Positions 26,381-35,600 of a DNA stretch of 64,000 bases are shown here, one piece after another (position 1 is the first letter of the stretch; each line of letters begins with the position of its first letter). This DNA comes from Propionivibrio soli. GTDB lineage: Bacteria; Pseudomonadota; Gammaproteobacteria; Burkholderiales; Rhodocyclaceae. A model generated the notes under the pieces. That model was not told where the DNA came from. It did not search any database and was given only the letters and a program-made list of their open reading frames with translations. The DNA is taken from contig NZ_JANZKY010000006.1 in NCBI RefSeq assembly GCF_025770765.1, positions 124,001 through 188,000 of the forward strand, given 5' to 3'. A program made the translations under genes and the position numbers.

Positions 26381-26598
26381 CGTGTCCCCGCTTTCAGTTG
26401 CCGCTGGAGTCGCTGCTTGCGCTCGTAATACCAGGCCGCAGCGAACACGGCTTCTAGCGTCAACAAAATCGCCAAAGGAGCATCAACGCCCAGTGCCGCT
26501 CCCACTCGGCCGCCGATGAGAGCCAATGCGCCAAGAATGAGCGGCCGGTCCCAAAATCCCTTCCAAAACCTCGCCCACGTAAAGGCTCTCAAATTCAT
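26377..26598 (-). CDS. Small two-helix membrane protein upstream of trbJ
   Basis: A 73-residue protein (MNLRAFTWARFWKGFWDRPL) with two hydrophobic helices, LILGALALIGGRVGAAL and APLAILLTLEAVFAAAW, and a basic tail. AAGGGG precedes the ATG at a suitable distance. It is coupled to trbJ by a four-base overlap. It could be a mating-pair accessory; it is not clearly TrbC, TrbD or VirB3. Confidence 0.7.
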   Translation of the reverse strand: MNLRAFTWARFWKGFWDRPLILGALALIGGRVGAALGVDAPLAILLTLEAVFAAAWYYERKQRLQRQLKAGTR

Positions 26599-26879
26599 TT
26601 GTTTCCCCTTTGTGGTGGTAATTGACTGGTAACACTTTTGCTGCAAAAGTTGAGACCACGCAGTGATGCCATCTCGAGCGATACAATCGCGTTGCTGTTT
26701 GTCGCCGATGCTTGGCCGAACGCATCCCCGTATCGCGCCATGAAGGTATTGCGTTGCCGCTCAATCAGAAGGGCGCGTTTACCTGCTCGGGTTTGAGCTA
26801 GCAACGCCGCACGGTCCACGTCGGACAACGAGTACTCTGCTTTTTGCGCTAGTGATACTGCTAAAATCGTGTCAGCCAT
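26595..26879 (-). CDS. Hypothetical protein of the transfer operon
   Basis: A 94-residue protein starting MADTILAVSLAQKAEYSLSD; helical, no family recognised. The frame is open upstream, but this ATG gives the sensible N-terminus. Its end overlaps the next gene by four bases, and a KorB-like palindrome lies within its last codons. Confidence 0.6.
   Translation of the reverse strand: MADTILAVSLAQKAEYSLSDVDRAALLAQTRAGKRALLIERQRNTFMARYGDAFGQASATNSNAIVSLEMASLRGLNFCSKSVTSQLPPQRGNK
26634..26650. promoter_or_regulatory. Third copy of the TTTTGCWGCAAAA palindrome
   Basis: ACTTTTGCTGCAAAAGT is a 17-base perfect palindrome about a central T. It lies 36 bases before the small membrane-protein/trbJ-K-L genes, within the coding end of the gene before. 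That is a suitable place to repress an internal promoter for trbJ-K-L. Confidence 0.6.
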
Positions 26880-26944
26880 GTCAGACTCCAGATAGTCGTT
26901 TTGGTTAGCTGTACCAGGACGTTGTCGCGTCCTAGTACAGCGCT

Positions 26945-27520
26945 CTACTTGGTAAGGAACGTTGTTAACACGCCGACCGCGACGCCTGTTAATGAACAAG
27001 CTCCGATCATCGCAACCCCCGCGTTTTTCCAACTCGATCCGCTCGTGGCGCCTTTTGTTATCTGCCGCTCGTAATCTTTCAAAACACTTGAGACCCGCGC
27101 CTCAACGCCGCTGATCATTATGCTCAATGCATCTTGATATTGTTTCGCCGAATCCTCGAAGAGTTTTTCGCCCTTGCTTTTCGAAGCCGCCCAGCCGTTA
27201 TTGACCGCCTTGGCGATTGCGCCTTCCAACATATGCATCGCTTGTTCGCGAGCGAGTTTGCTTGCAGTCCGACCTGCGAAGTCAATTTCCTTGATCGCTT
27301 TCAACAAGCGCGCGTCAAGAACCGTCTGCCCGCTGTAGCGTGGCTCATTTACGCCTGCCTCCAACCCTTGCGCGATGAGTGATAGCGTTTTCGCATGGTT
27401 CTGCTCAATGCGAGTCGCAACGGCGTTGAGCATCGCAAGTGCTGCATAGAACGGATCGCCCGGCTCGATATTAATGCCCGTGCGTCTGAAAACATCGACG
27501 CGAATCTCATCGAGATCCAT
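26945..27520 (-). CDS. traM: TraM-like conjugal transfer protein
   Basis: A 191-residue protein, mostly helical (MDLDEIRVDVFRRTGINIEPGDPFYAALAM), ending in one hydrophobic helix (VAMIGACSLTGVAVGVLTTFL) that should anchor it in the inner membrane. It is third in the order traK-traL-traM read away from oriT, as in RP4, and starts one base after the traL stop. The name rests on position plus general character. Confidence 0.75.
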   Translation of the reverse strand: MDLDEIRVDVFRRTGINIEPGDPFYAALAMLNAVATRIEQNHAKTLSLIAQGLEAGVNEPRYSGQTVLDARLLKAIKEIDFAGRTASKLAREQAMHMLEGAIAKAVNNGWAASKSKGEKLFEDSAKQYQDALSIMISGVEARVSSVLKDYERQITKGATSGSSWKNAGVAMIGACSLTGVAVGVLTTFLTK

Positions 27521-27521
27521 G

Positions 27522-28265
27522 TCAGAACGTCACTTTGTCCAGTTGCTCGAATACATCCTTCGCGAACACACGGAGACGTTGTTTCTCCATCAGCGTGAAT
27601 GCACTCGACGACATCACTTCGTCCAAGGTGAGACGGGCCTTCGTCATCTTCTTGATGTCTTCGCCATACGTCTGGGGATTTCGTTTGTGCAGCATGACTG
27701 CTCCCGCGACATGTGATCGGTGCTTCTTGAAGTTCTCAGATGTCACGAATGGCTGGCCGTTGCTGTCTGCGAGATCGCCGAAGTGCTCGTTGAGCCAGAG
27801 CACCACGGGCGTATCCGAATTCACAACCAGGTCTGTAAACCCCTTACTTGTGCTTTGGTAGTTGTCTCCGCCGCCGATCACACCATGGAGATAGACTTTC
27901 CGGCCAGCTTCTTTCAGGAGATTGAGGCCGTCGTTCTCGACTAGGTAACCGAGAAGCGGCGTGAATGTGTTTGCTCCATTGTCCACGACGAACACGCCGT
28001 CTTCAGTCAAAAGGGCTTCCATAAACGCATCGAACTTCTTCTGGTCGATGGTCGTCTTTCCGGCCATCACATCGACGTACCGCACTGGGAGACTCTTGTA
28101 AGCGAAGAAATCGCGGTTTTCTTGATCAGTGTCGAACCCTTTCATATCCAGTCCACGGCTTGCAAAATACTGCGCAAGCAGTGTCGCGATGAACGTCTTA
28201 CCGCAGCCACCCTTCGCCATCAGCACAAAGTGAACTGCATTCTCGGCCTGCTTTTCTTTGTTCAT
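27522..28265 (-). CDS. traL: TraL-like ParA/MinD-type ATPase
   Basis: A 247-residue P-loop protein with a deviant Walker A, MAKGGCGKTFIA (about residues 16-27), and a Walker B-like FVVDNGA. IncP TraL and the StbB/MobD ATPases encoded beside oriT have this form and support mobilization or segregation. It overlaps traK by four bases. Plasmid-partition ParA is the alternative, but no ParB partner adjoins. Confidence 0.85.
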   Translation of the reverse strand: MNKEKQAENAVHFVLMAKGGCGKTFIATLLAQYFASRGLDMKGFDTDQENRDFFAYKSLPVRYVDVMAGKTTIDQKKFDAFMEALLTEDGVFVVDNGANTFTPLLGYLVENDGLNLLKEAGRKVYLHGVIGGGDNYQSTSKGFTDLVVNSDTPVVLWLNEHFGDLADSNGQPFVTSENFKKHRSHVAGAVMLHKRNPQTYGEDIKKMTKARLTLDEVMSSSAFTLMEKQRLRVFAKDVFEQLDKVTF

Positions 28266-28702
28266 TTTTTCTCGCTCTCATCATCAATAGCCCGTCTAAA
28301 AGCGGCCGGTTTTTTGAAATCTAGGAAATCCAAGCTCCTTACTGTGCTGCTTTCAGTCGACGACTTTTCTGGACTACAGGAAGAAACGACGACTCCCGGT
28401 CTCTCGCGTCCTTTTGTTTTGATCCAGTGGTTTCTTGCGAGGTATTCCTCGTAGATCTCGCGCCCAATGTTCCGCACAACGTACTTGCGCAACGTATTCA
28501 AAACGATCTGCTCGCCGTGCTTGTTCTTCAACCAGCGAAGAATGTGAGATAGCTGCACGTCCTGCTGCATGAGCTTCACGATGCTCTCTCGATATTTTTC
28601 GAGCGAGACGTACTTCACCGACTTCCCGCCTCGCGCTTTTCTAGCTATGCGAACGACATCCGCCAGTTCGTCATCGCTGATTTGATTGACTTGCACGTTC
28701 AT
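28262..28702 (-). CDS. traK: TraK-like oriT-binding protein
   Basis: A 146-residue protein, first of the leftward transfer operon and next to oriT. The N-terminal part (LADVVRIARKARGGKSVKYV, then a helical block to NTLRKYVVRNIG) fits small basic relaxosome proteins such as IncP TraK, which wrap the oriT region. The C-terminus is low complexity (SSCSPEKSSTESST). Confidence 0.75.
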   Translation of the reverse strand: MNVQVNQISDDELADVVRIARKARGGKSVKYVSLEKYRESIVKLMQQDVQLSHILRWLKNKHGEQIVLNTLRKYVVRNIGREIYEEYLARNHWIKTKGRERPGVVVSSCSPEKSSTESSTVRSLDFLDFKKPAAFRRAIDDESEKK

Positions 28703-29228
28703 CTTTCCGCGATCAGAAATGCCATGCAGTTACATTGAAGTGATCGGGCTTATCTGTCAATGCCTGAAGTGATTATAAGTCTTTGATTAATTACCACTTT
28801 ATTACCAGTTTGCCGGACAAGCGATGTCCAGAAAATCATGAGGTTGTCGTCCAAGAGAGGCTCGCGGATGAGCAAGGATAATTTCTGTAACGAGTTGTAA
28901 CCGCTTTGTATGGGCAGCGAAGTGCGTAGCTATTTCCGAGATTGCCATGTTGGTGTCAGCAAGCTCTCTCTAATGTCATGCGCGTGACAACGCGTGCCAA
29001 TCAGTTTGCAAGGCAGATGCACGAAATCAACACGAATGACGAGACATCAGTAGGCTTGTGCTAACCGGAACAACGGGCAGGACGGAGGGCGGTGATACCG
29101 CCCTGCAACACACTCGACGGCTGCGCCTTACTCATGATGTTGGTCCTGCGCCTGGCGGCGAGTTGAAGGCTGTCGGTTCAATGAAGTGGGCAGGAAGCTG
29201 AAGATTTACGCTGTATGAAGGGGTAAGG
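28703..29228. other. Intergenic transfer-origin region between divergent tra operons
   Basis: These 526 bases contain no credible gene. They hold two copies of TGAAGTGAT (about 28 bases apart, near traK), a TGTAACGAGTTGTAAC motif (28886-28901) similar to one at 20664, a near-palindrome GCGCGT...ACGCGT (about 28980-28995) and the nic/inverted-repeat core. TraK-binding sites and divergent promoters are expected here. Confidence 0.7.
29074..29103 (-). other. oriT core: RP4-like nic site and TraJ-type inverted repeat
   Basis: On the minus strand the sequence reads TCCTG^CCCG (29074-29082), identical to the RP4 nic core, with cleavage predicted between 29078 and 29077. Next to it lies a perfect inverted repeat GGGCGGT-GAT-ACCGCCC (29087-29103), where IncP has the TraJ-binding repeat. 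traJ starts 125 bases away. Confidence 0.87.
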
Positions 29229-29591
29229 ATGTCTACACGTTCGGAGTCGCGTCAAAAGACCAAACTCATCCAGGTACGCGCCACACCCGAAGAAAAAGAA
29301 CGCCTGCGCGCTCGTGCATCGGCGTTTGGTATCTCGATGGGCGAGTTGTGTCGCCAGACAATTCTCGCGGCCACGCCGCGATCGACAACTGACCAAGCGG
29401 CGATTGCTGAGCTTGCCGCCACGCGTGCTGACCTGGGCCGACTTGGAGGCCTACTAAAAGGCTGGCTATCCGGCGCTTTTGAAAAACCCGTTCCTCCCTT
29501 GCATGCGCGTGGTGAGATCGTGGTTCTGCTGCGTGAGATTGATGCGACTCAAGCGGTCATAAAGGAGACCGCTAAGAAGGTGGCCAGGTGA
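29229..29591 (+). CDS. traJ: TraJ/MobC-like relaxosome protein
   Basis: A 120-residue protein with an N-terminal ribbon-helix-helix-like segment (KLIQVRATPEEKERLRARAS, then GISMGELCRQTIL) and a helical C-terminus, as in IncP TraJ and MobC. It would bind the oriT inverted repeat and bring the relaxase to nic. A good AAGGGGTAAGG leader precedes the ATG, and the stop overlaps the traI start. Confidence 0.85.
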   Translation: MSTRSESRQKTKLIQVRATPEEKERLRARASAFGISMGELCRQTILAATPRSTTDQAAIAELAATRADLGRLGGLLKGWLSGAFEKPVPPLHARGEIVVLLREIDATQAVIKETAKKVAR

Positions 29592-31723
29592 TCTCCAAAC
29601 GCGTTGCGGGACGGAGAGACGGTCGATCATCGTGTAGCGACTCGCTGCGCTACGGTGAAGGATTGACGCCTGACCGGATGACGGAAGAACTCTTAGGCAA
29701 ATCCCACCGCACGCGATTTGGCGGTTTTGGCTTGGTCGATAACGGCGTTTACGCTGCGCGTAACTCTGACGAAATGGCTGAGCTGATCGCACTTGCCGCC
29801 CTCGAAATGCAAGCGAATTGTGACAGCAACACCCGCGTTGGCGTCGATCAGAAGCTCGCCCATTTTGTCGCGTCTTTCGGTAAAGCCAAGCCCAGCGAAG
29901 CTGTTCTCCTGGACACTGAAGATTCCATGCTGTCCGCTCTCGAGCTTGCCAATCACCACTTTGCGACCTTTCTTCACGACGACAACGGTTACTGGCACCT
30001 CCATATCTTCGCGAGCCGTATCGAGAAGGGGCCACGGCACCGTGGCATTTCGTTGTGGCATGACCGTATCAAACGTGACAGGGTATGTCGTGAGATCGAG
30101 CGCCGTCACGGACTCACCCGTGACATTGGAATGCATCGCGTTGACGAGCTGGGGCAGATCGTCGAAATTCCGCGGGCAGAACGCCTTGCCTTGCGTGCTC
30201 TCAAGGAGGCAGAACAGCCCGGCGTAAGTGATCGTGCTCGTAGGAAGGAGATCTACTCTGGCGAGAAATCCTTTCAGACATGGGCTACGGAAATCCGCAT
30301 CGGAGACCGCCTCAAGCACGCGAAAAGTTGGATCGAGTTACACCAGGCAGCAGCGGCTTACGGCTGCTCCGTGCAGCCCAAAGGCGCCGGGTTCATACTC
30401 TGCCCGTTGGGCGAGAAGGGCGCCATCCAGTTATCCAAACTCGGCCTCAAGAAGCTGCAGGAAACCTTCGGGGCATTCATCGCCCCATCCGTCCATCCGG
30501 CGGCCGGCCCGCACGTTCAAGAAGCGCGTTACGCGCCAGCCCCAACACGTGCGCAGGGCGATGGGCCCTACGCCAAATGGCGAGCCGCGAGAAAGGCATT
30601 CGCACCGTTTAAAGCAGCGGCAATCGAGGTTCAACGAGAACGCCATAGGACCCTCCGCGCCGCCTTGCGTGCGCGCCAGAAAGCTGAGGTACAGCAGATC
30701 CGCCACACGAAGCACGGGCCGCCACGCCACGCGGCCATATCGATCGCGAAGATGGAACACGTTCTCGCCGCGACTGCGCTTACCACGCAGTTTGCCAACG
30801 AGCGGCAAGCCCTACGCCGGAAGCTGAATGCGGACGGACCGGGTAACACATTTCGCGAATTTCTTGTGGTCGAGGCTGAGAAAGGCGACAGCGTAGCCCT
30901 ATCGCTCGCTCGCAAATACGGTGTCGATGAAGCGAATGACGTGCTCCGTCAGCGCGAGGTCACCGCATTCGGAATCGTTGCTGGCGTCACCGGCAGCGAA
31001 GACCGTCTCGCGCCGCGTCTGGTCGCACACCATCAGGTCTTGAGGAACGGAACGGTTGTCTATGATCTTGGAGGCGCTCGTACTCTCACTGATAGCGCCA
31101 TATCGAAGCAAGTCCAGCTAAATGGAGCTGCCGCAGGCAATGCTGAGGCCGTTGGCGTCGCATTACGGTTTGCCTCCGCGAAGTTCGGCAACACGCTTAC
31201 GCTGACTGGTACGCCTGAATTTCAGCGCCTGGCGGTTGAAACCGCCGTTCTGAACCGTCTGTCGGTCCGGTTTGCCGATCCGGCCCTTGATGCCTATCGT
31301 GTCAATCTGGTCTGGGCTGAAAATGCCAAGAAGCTACAAAAGGGAGCCGTGCGCGTCCTGGCTCAAAACCTACAACTCAGAACCCCTTACGATCGCGTCT
31401 TCAACCTTGACGTACATGTAGCAAGACTGGCGGCTGAGAAAACCGGCCGCGTGCATGAAATGCCCGACAGCCGTTTAGCTGCAGCTGCCGTTGAAACGGC
31501 GCGACGATTACCAGCGGACGCCGAACATGCGCGCTTGGTCTTCGACGAAAAATGGAAAGAGGCGCCCGCTGCTACATGCGAGGATTTGCGCTTCGGTACG
31601 CTGATCGAGCGGTGCGAGGATCGCGCTGTATACCACACCGGCCGAGGTCGACATGTAATCGGACCGGTGCCCGGCACACCGGAACGAGCGCCGACGGTCA
31701 GCAAGGGGCGCGGTGGCCGTTGA
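29588..31723 (+). CDS. traI: TraI-type (MOBP) relaxase with LPD7-like domain
   Basis: A 711-residue relaxase (RP4 TraI has 732). Tyr22 is at the same position as the RP4 catalytic tyrosine. The metal motif is LHDDNGYWHLHIF, with His130, His137 and His139. After the relaxase domain (to about 240) comes a basic helical linker, then residues about 480-590 resemble the LPD7 domain (LTDSAISKQVQLNGAAAGNA; ALRFASAKFGNTLTLTG). The start is GTG overlapping the traJ stop. The enzyme looks intact. Confidence 0.9.
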   Translation: MISKRVAGRRDGRSSCSDSLRYGEGLTPDRMTEELLGKSHRTRFGGFGLVDNGVYAARNSDEMAELIALAALEMQANCDSNTRVGVDQKLAHFVASFGKAKPSEAVLLDTEDSMLSALELANHHFATFLHDDNGYWHLHIFASRIEKGPRHRGISLWHDRIKRDRVCREIERRHGLTRDIGMHRVDELGQIVEIPRAERLALRALKEAEQPGVSDRARRKEIYSGEKSFQTWATEIRIGDRLKHAKSWIELHQAAAAYGCSVQPKGAGFILCPLGEKGAIQLSKLGLKKLQETFGAFIAPSVHPAAGPHVQEARYAPAPTRAQGDGPYAKWRAARKAFAPFKAAAIEVQRERHRTLRAALRARQKAEVQQIRHTKHGPPRHAAISIAKMEHVLAATALTTQFANERQALRRKLNADGPGNTFREFLVVEAEKGDSVALSLARKYGVDEANDVLRQREVTAFGIVAGVTGSEDRLAPRLVAHHQVLRNGTVVYDLGGARTLTDSAISKQVQLNGAAAGNAEAVGVALRFASAKFGNTLTLTGTPEFQRLAVETAVLNRLSVRFADPALDAYRVNLVWAENAKKLQKGAVRVLAQNLQLRTPYDRVFNLDVHVARLAAEKTGRVHEMPDSRLAAAAVETARRLPADAEHARLVFDEKWKEAPAATCEDLRFGTLIERCEDRAVYHTGRGRHVIGPVPGTPERAPTVSKGRGGR

Positions 31724-31746
31724 TGTGAAGAACAGTAAGGAAGAGA

Positions 31747-31917
31747 ATGTTACACAAACCGCCGCCACCCTTTCGTCCGCCGACAAGCGGGCTTCGCTCG
31801 TTGACGTTCTTTTTCCCACCCGATCGGGTTGCGATCCATCGCCTGTCGGACGATGGCTTTAAGCTTGCCCGTATGCTGCGGGGCGTGCGGATCGCGCCCG
31901 ACAACGGGAAGCGATAA
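31747..31917 (+). CDS. Small hypothetical protein after traI
   Basis: A 56-residue protein, Pro-rich at the start (MLHKPPPPFRPPTSG) and basic at the end (FKLARMLRGVRIAPDNGKR). AAGGAAGAG lies just before the ATG. It follows traI by 23 bases, so it is probably in the same transcript. No family recognised. Confidence 0.5.
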   Translation: MLHKPPPPFRPPTSGLRSLTFFFPPDRVAIHRLSDDGFKLARMLRGVRIAPDNGKR

Positions 31918-31976
31918 CCTGCATTCCATGCGCTGGTGTCACTGCCCAGATCGGGAAAGAGCGAAAGGTTGCGAAT

Positions 31977-32369
31977 TCAACTCGCGTTCCCGAGCGTTTC
32001 CGCCAACTTGGGTAAGCGGTCCGACAGTTTCTCCCGCAATATTGCGATGAGCGCCGGCGAGAATGGTTCGTAAATATCCTCTATGCCGAGGACGTAGATT
32101 GGCTTGCCTTCTGCGTGCATGAACTCGCGTACCGCTGCGGCGTGATGCTCTTCCATGCAGACGATGTAATCCGAGATGCGAATCAGGCTGTCGTTAATCG
32201 GCACAACCGCGTCGCTGTCGGTGCCGCAGCTGCGCGCATCCAGCCCCCCCCTGATTGCGAGAACCTCGGCCGTTCGTGACCGTATCGCCCCCTGTGAGCA
32301 CACAAACAATACCTGCCGTATGGCTGTTGGCCCGATTTGGTTCGCGGTATTCGGAGCGGTCATTACCAT
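31977..32369 (-). CDS. Low-molecular-weight protein-tyrosine-phosphatase-like protein
   Basis: A 130-residue protein with the P-loop CSQGAIRSR (C-x5-R, Cys24 to Arg30) after the strand QVLFVC, and a late acidic helix. The pattern fits predicted tyrosine phosphatases of the small, LMW-like kind. The general-acid DPY motif is not obvious. A second ATG two codons later is possible. It is convergent to the end of the tra operon. Regulation of the neighbouring defence genes is only a guess. Confidence 0.7.
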   Translation of the reverse strand: MVMTAPNTANQIGPTAIRQVLFVCSQGAIRSRTAEVLAIRGGLDARSCGTDSDAVVPINDSLIRISDYIVCMEEHHAAAVREFMHAEGKPIYVLGIEDIYEPFSPALIAILREKLSDRLPKLAETLGNAS

Positions 32370-32420
32370 ATGCCTCCCGTTGGAGTCTTGTGAACAACGC
32401 GATATGTCCCGGAGAAGATC

Positions 32421-32564
32421 ATGCCGGTCAAATTAGCCCCACGACTATCCAGCTCTGTGATCGGTCAACAACGATTCAAGTTCTATCACAAAATGGGGAA
32501 CTCGATTCCGAAAGACATTCAACCGCAGGTACTTAATGCGAAGTCTTGGTTAGAACGGATTTGA
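32421..32564 (+). CDS. Small basic protein upstream of the SIR2 gene
   Basis: A 47-residue protein (MPVKLAPRLSSSVIGQQRFK), ending AKSWLERI, with GGAGAA seven bases before the ATG. It precedes the SIR2 gene on the same strand by 114 bases. No family recognised; it could be a leader or an accessory peptide. Confidence 0.45.
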   Translation: MPVKLAPRLSSSVIGQQRFKFYHKMGNSIPKDIQPQVLNAKSWLERI

Positions 32565-32678
32565 ATAGCTGTATCGATCGCAATCGATATGGCCACCATA
32601 AACAAATATTTGGCGGCATGAGTTTAGTGGCATGATTAAAGAATCCAGCATCTTGTCATTAGACTGGAAGCAAAGCGA

Positions 32679-35600
32679 ATGCAGTTCATCACCCGGGGCC
32701 CCGACATTCCAGATGCACTCTTGCAGGCGCACGAGGAAGGCCGCGTAGTTTTCTTCTGCGGTGCAGGCATTTCCTACCCCGCCGGTTTGCCAGGTTTCAA
32801 GGGGTTGGTGGAACAGATCTACCAGCTGAATGGCACAACACTCACAGACATTGAGCGAGACGCATTCGAGCACGGGCAGTTCGATGCCACGCTCGATCTG
32901 CTGGAGAGACGCCTGCCAGGCCAGCGTCTGGCAGTCCGTCGCGCACTGGCACAGGCCCTAAAGCCGAAGCTCCGCCGCAAGGGTGCTACCGATACGCAGG
33001 CGGCGCTGTTGCGGTTGGCACGTAGCCGCGAAGGCGCGCTGCGGCTAGTCACCACCAACTTCGACCGAATCTTTCATGTGGCAGCTAAACGCACAGGCCA
33101 AGCGTTCCAAGCCTACGCTGCACCGATGCTACCCGTCCCCAAGAACAGCCGTTGGAACGGGTTGGTCTACCTTCACGGCTTGCTACCCGAAAAGGTGGAC
33201 GACACAGCTCTGAATCGTCTGGTGATCACCAGTGGAGATTTCGGTTTGGCGTATCTGACCGAACGCTGGGCGGCGCGCTTTGTGAGCGAGCTGTTCCGCA
33301 ATTACGTGGTCTGCTTTGTGGGCTACAGCATAAACGACCCTGTGCTGCGCTACATGATGGATGCGCTGGCGGCTGACCGGATGCTGGGCGAAGTCACACC
33401 TCAGGCCTGGGCACTGGGTGATTGCGAACCGGGGCAAGAACACCGGAAGACCATCGAATGGGAAGCCAAGGGCGTGACGCCCATTCTCTATAGCGTATCT
33501 GCTGGCAGCTACGACCATTCGGCGCTCCACCAGACTCTGCATGCGTGGGCAGAAACGTACCGTGACGGCGTGCAGGGAAAAGAGGCCATCGTTGTCAAAC
33601 ACGCTCTGACGCGCCCACAGGAGAGCACGCAGCAGGACGATTTCGTCGGGCGGATGCTTTGGGCCTTGTCGGACCCATCGGGCTTGCCGGCAAAACGCTT
33701 TGCCGACTTCAATCCCGCCCCTTCACTGGACTGGCTGCTGGAGCCCTTCGCGCACGAGCACTTCGGGTACGGCGATCTGACCCGCTTTGGCGTGCCGCCC
33801 CACCACGAAGTAGACACCAAGCTGCGCCTCAGCCTGATTCGGAGGCCTGCGCCCTATGACCGTGCACCGCCGATGCTGCTTGCCTCCGGTGGTGTCATTT
33901 GCAGCCAGTGGGATGACGTGATGTTCCATTTGGCTCGATGGCTGGTGCGCCACCTAGATGACCCCAGACTAGTTATCTGGATTGCGGAACGAGGCGGGCA
34001 GTTGCACGACCGTTGGCCGTGGCTGATTGAACACGAGCTGGATCGATTTGATTCACTTGAACGTGAGGGCAAAACCTCCGAGCTGAATGAAATCCGCTTG
34101 CACGCACCCAATGCCATTCCCGGTCCTTTGATGCGCACGTTGTGGCGCCTTCTGCTTAGTGGCCGGGTGAAATCACCGTGGCACGAGCCTGATTTGTATC
34201 GGTGGAAAGGACGCCTTAAGCGGGAGGGCCTGACCGCCACATTGCGTCTGGAATTACGTGACTTGCTCGCCCCCAGGGTTGTCTTGAAGAAGCCATTCCA
34301 CTGGGGGGACGAAGACACGAGTAGCGTTGACGAGCCCACGCGGATCAAACAACTGGTGGACTGGGAACTCGCGCTGGTCACTAATCACGCGTATTCCGCC
34401 CTGCGAGATTTGGCTGGAGAGCACTGGACGTCGGCCCTACCGCTTCTGCTGGATGATTTTCAACAGCTATTGCGTGATGCACTGGACTTGCTACGTGAAA
34501 TGGGCGCGGCCGACGACCGTTGCGACCGATCGCATTGGGATCTGCCCTCAATTACGCCCCACTGGCAGAACAGGGGGTTCCGCGACTGGGTGAGCCTGAT
34601 CGAACTACTGCGTGATGCGTGGCTGGCGGTTCACGCCAAAGATAGCGCGCGCGCCACGCGCATCGCTCAGGCTTGGTTTGAGTTGCCGTATCCCACCTTC
34701 AAACGACTGGCGCTTTTTGCCGCCAGTCAGGATGATGTCATTCCACCTGATCGGTGGGTGAAGTGGCTGTTGTCCGAAGGCGCGTGGTGGCTGTGGTCCA
34801 GAGATACGGGGCGAGAGCTGTTCAGGCTGTTCGTTCTGCAGGGGCGGCATTTGGAAGGAGCCGCACAGGAACACCTCGAGGCAGCCATTTTGGCGGGTCC
34901 GCCGCGCGAGATGTATCTGGACGATCTGGAGGAAGATCGGTGGCAATACTTGGTGGCCCGATCCGTCTGGCTGCATCTGGCCAAACTGAACATATCGGGC
35001 CTCGCACTGGGCGCGCCAGCTGCGGCACGCTTAGAGGAGATTTCCACTACCTACTCGCAATGGCAGTTGGCGACCAACGAGCGTGATGAGTTCTCGCACT
35101 GGATGAGTGGCACTGGTGATCCAGACTACGATGACAGCCGCGACGTCGACATTGCTCCCCGAAAGCGGCGAGAGCTGACGCAATGGCTCACCAAGCCTAT
35201 GCCGGAGCGGCGACCTTTTTACGAAGATACTTGGCGTGACGTTTGCCGCACGCGCTTCTTTCACAGCCTGTCCGCGTTATGTGATCTCGCACAAGATGGT
35301 GTGTGGCCCGCTGGCCGATGGCGCGAAGCTCTACAGGCTTGGGCTGAAGAAGGCATTGTGTTGCGCTCCTGGCGATACGCCGCGCCGCTGGTGCAGACCA
35401 TGCCCGATGCCGTATTTCAGGAGATTGACCACGCTGTCACCTGGTGGATGGAGTCCGCATCCAAGTCGATCAACTGCCATGAGGGCATCCTGCTGAGCCT
35501 GTGCCGCCGTGTACTGGTCTTGTCGCTAGAAGAAGGCTCGGGTTATCGCATCATCCGAAATGGCGTCGAAACCTACGACCCCGTTGGCTCTGCAATCAAC

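Noticed and set aside
27522-28265. Plasmid partition ParA
   Set aside because: Has a ParA-like P-loop, but the neighbours (traK, traM, oriT) and lack of a ParB gene fit the TraL/StbB transfer ATPase better.
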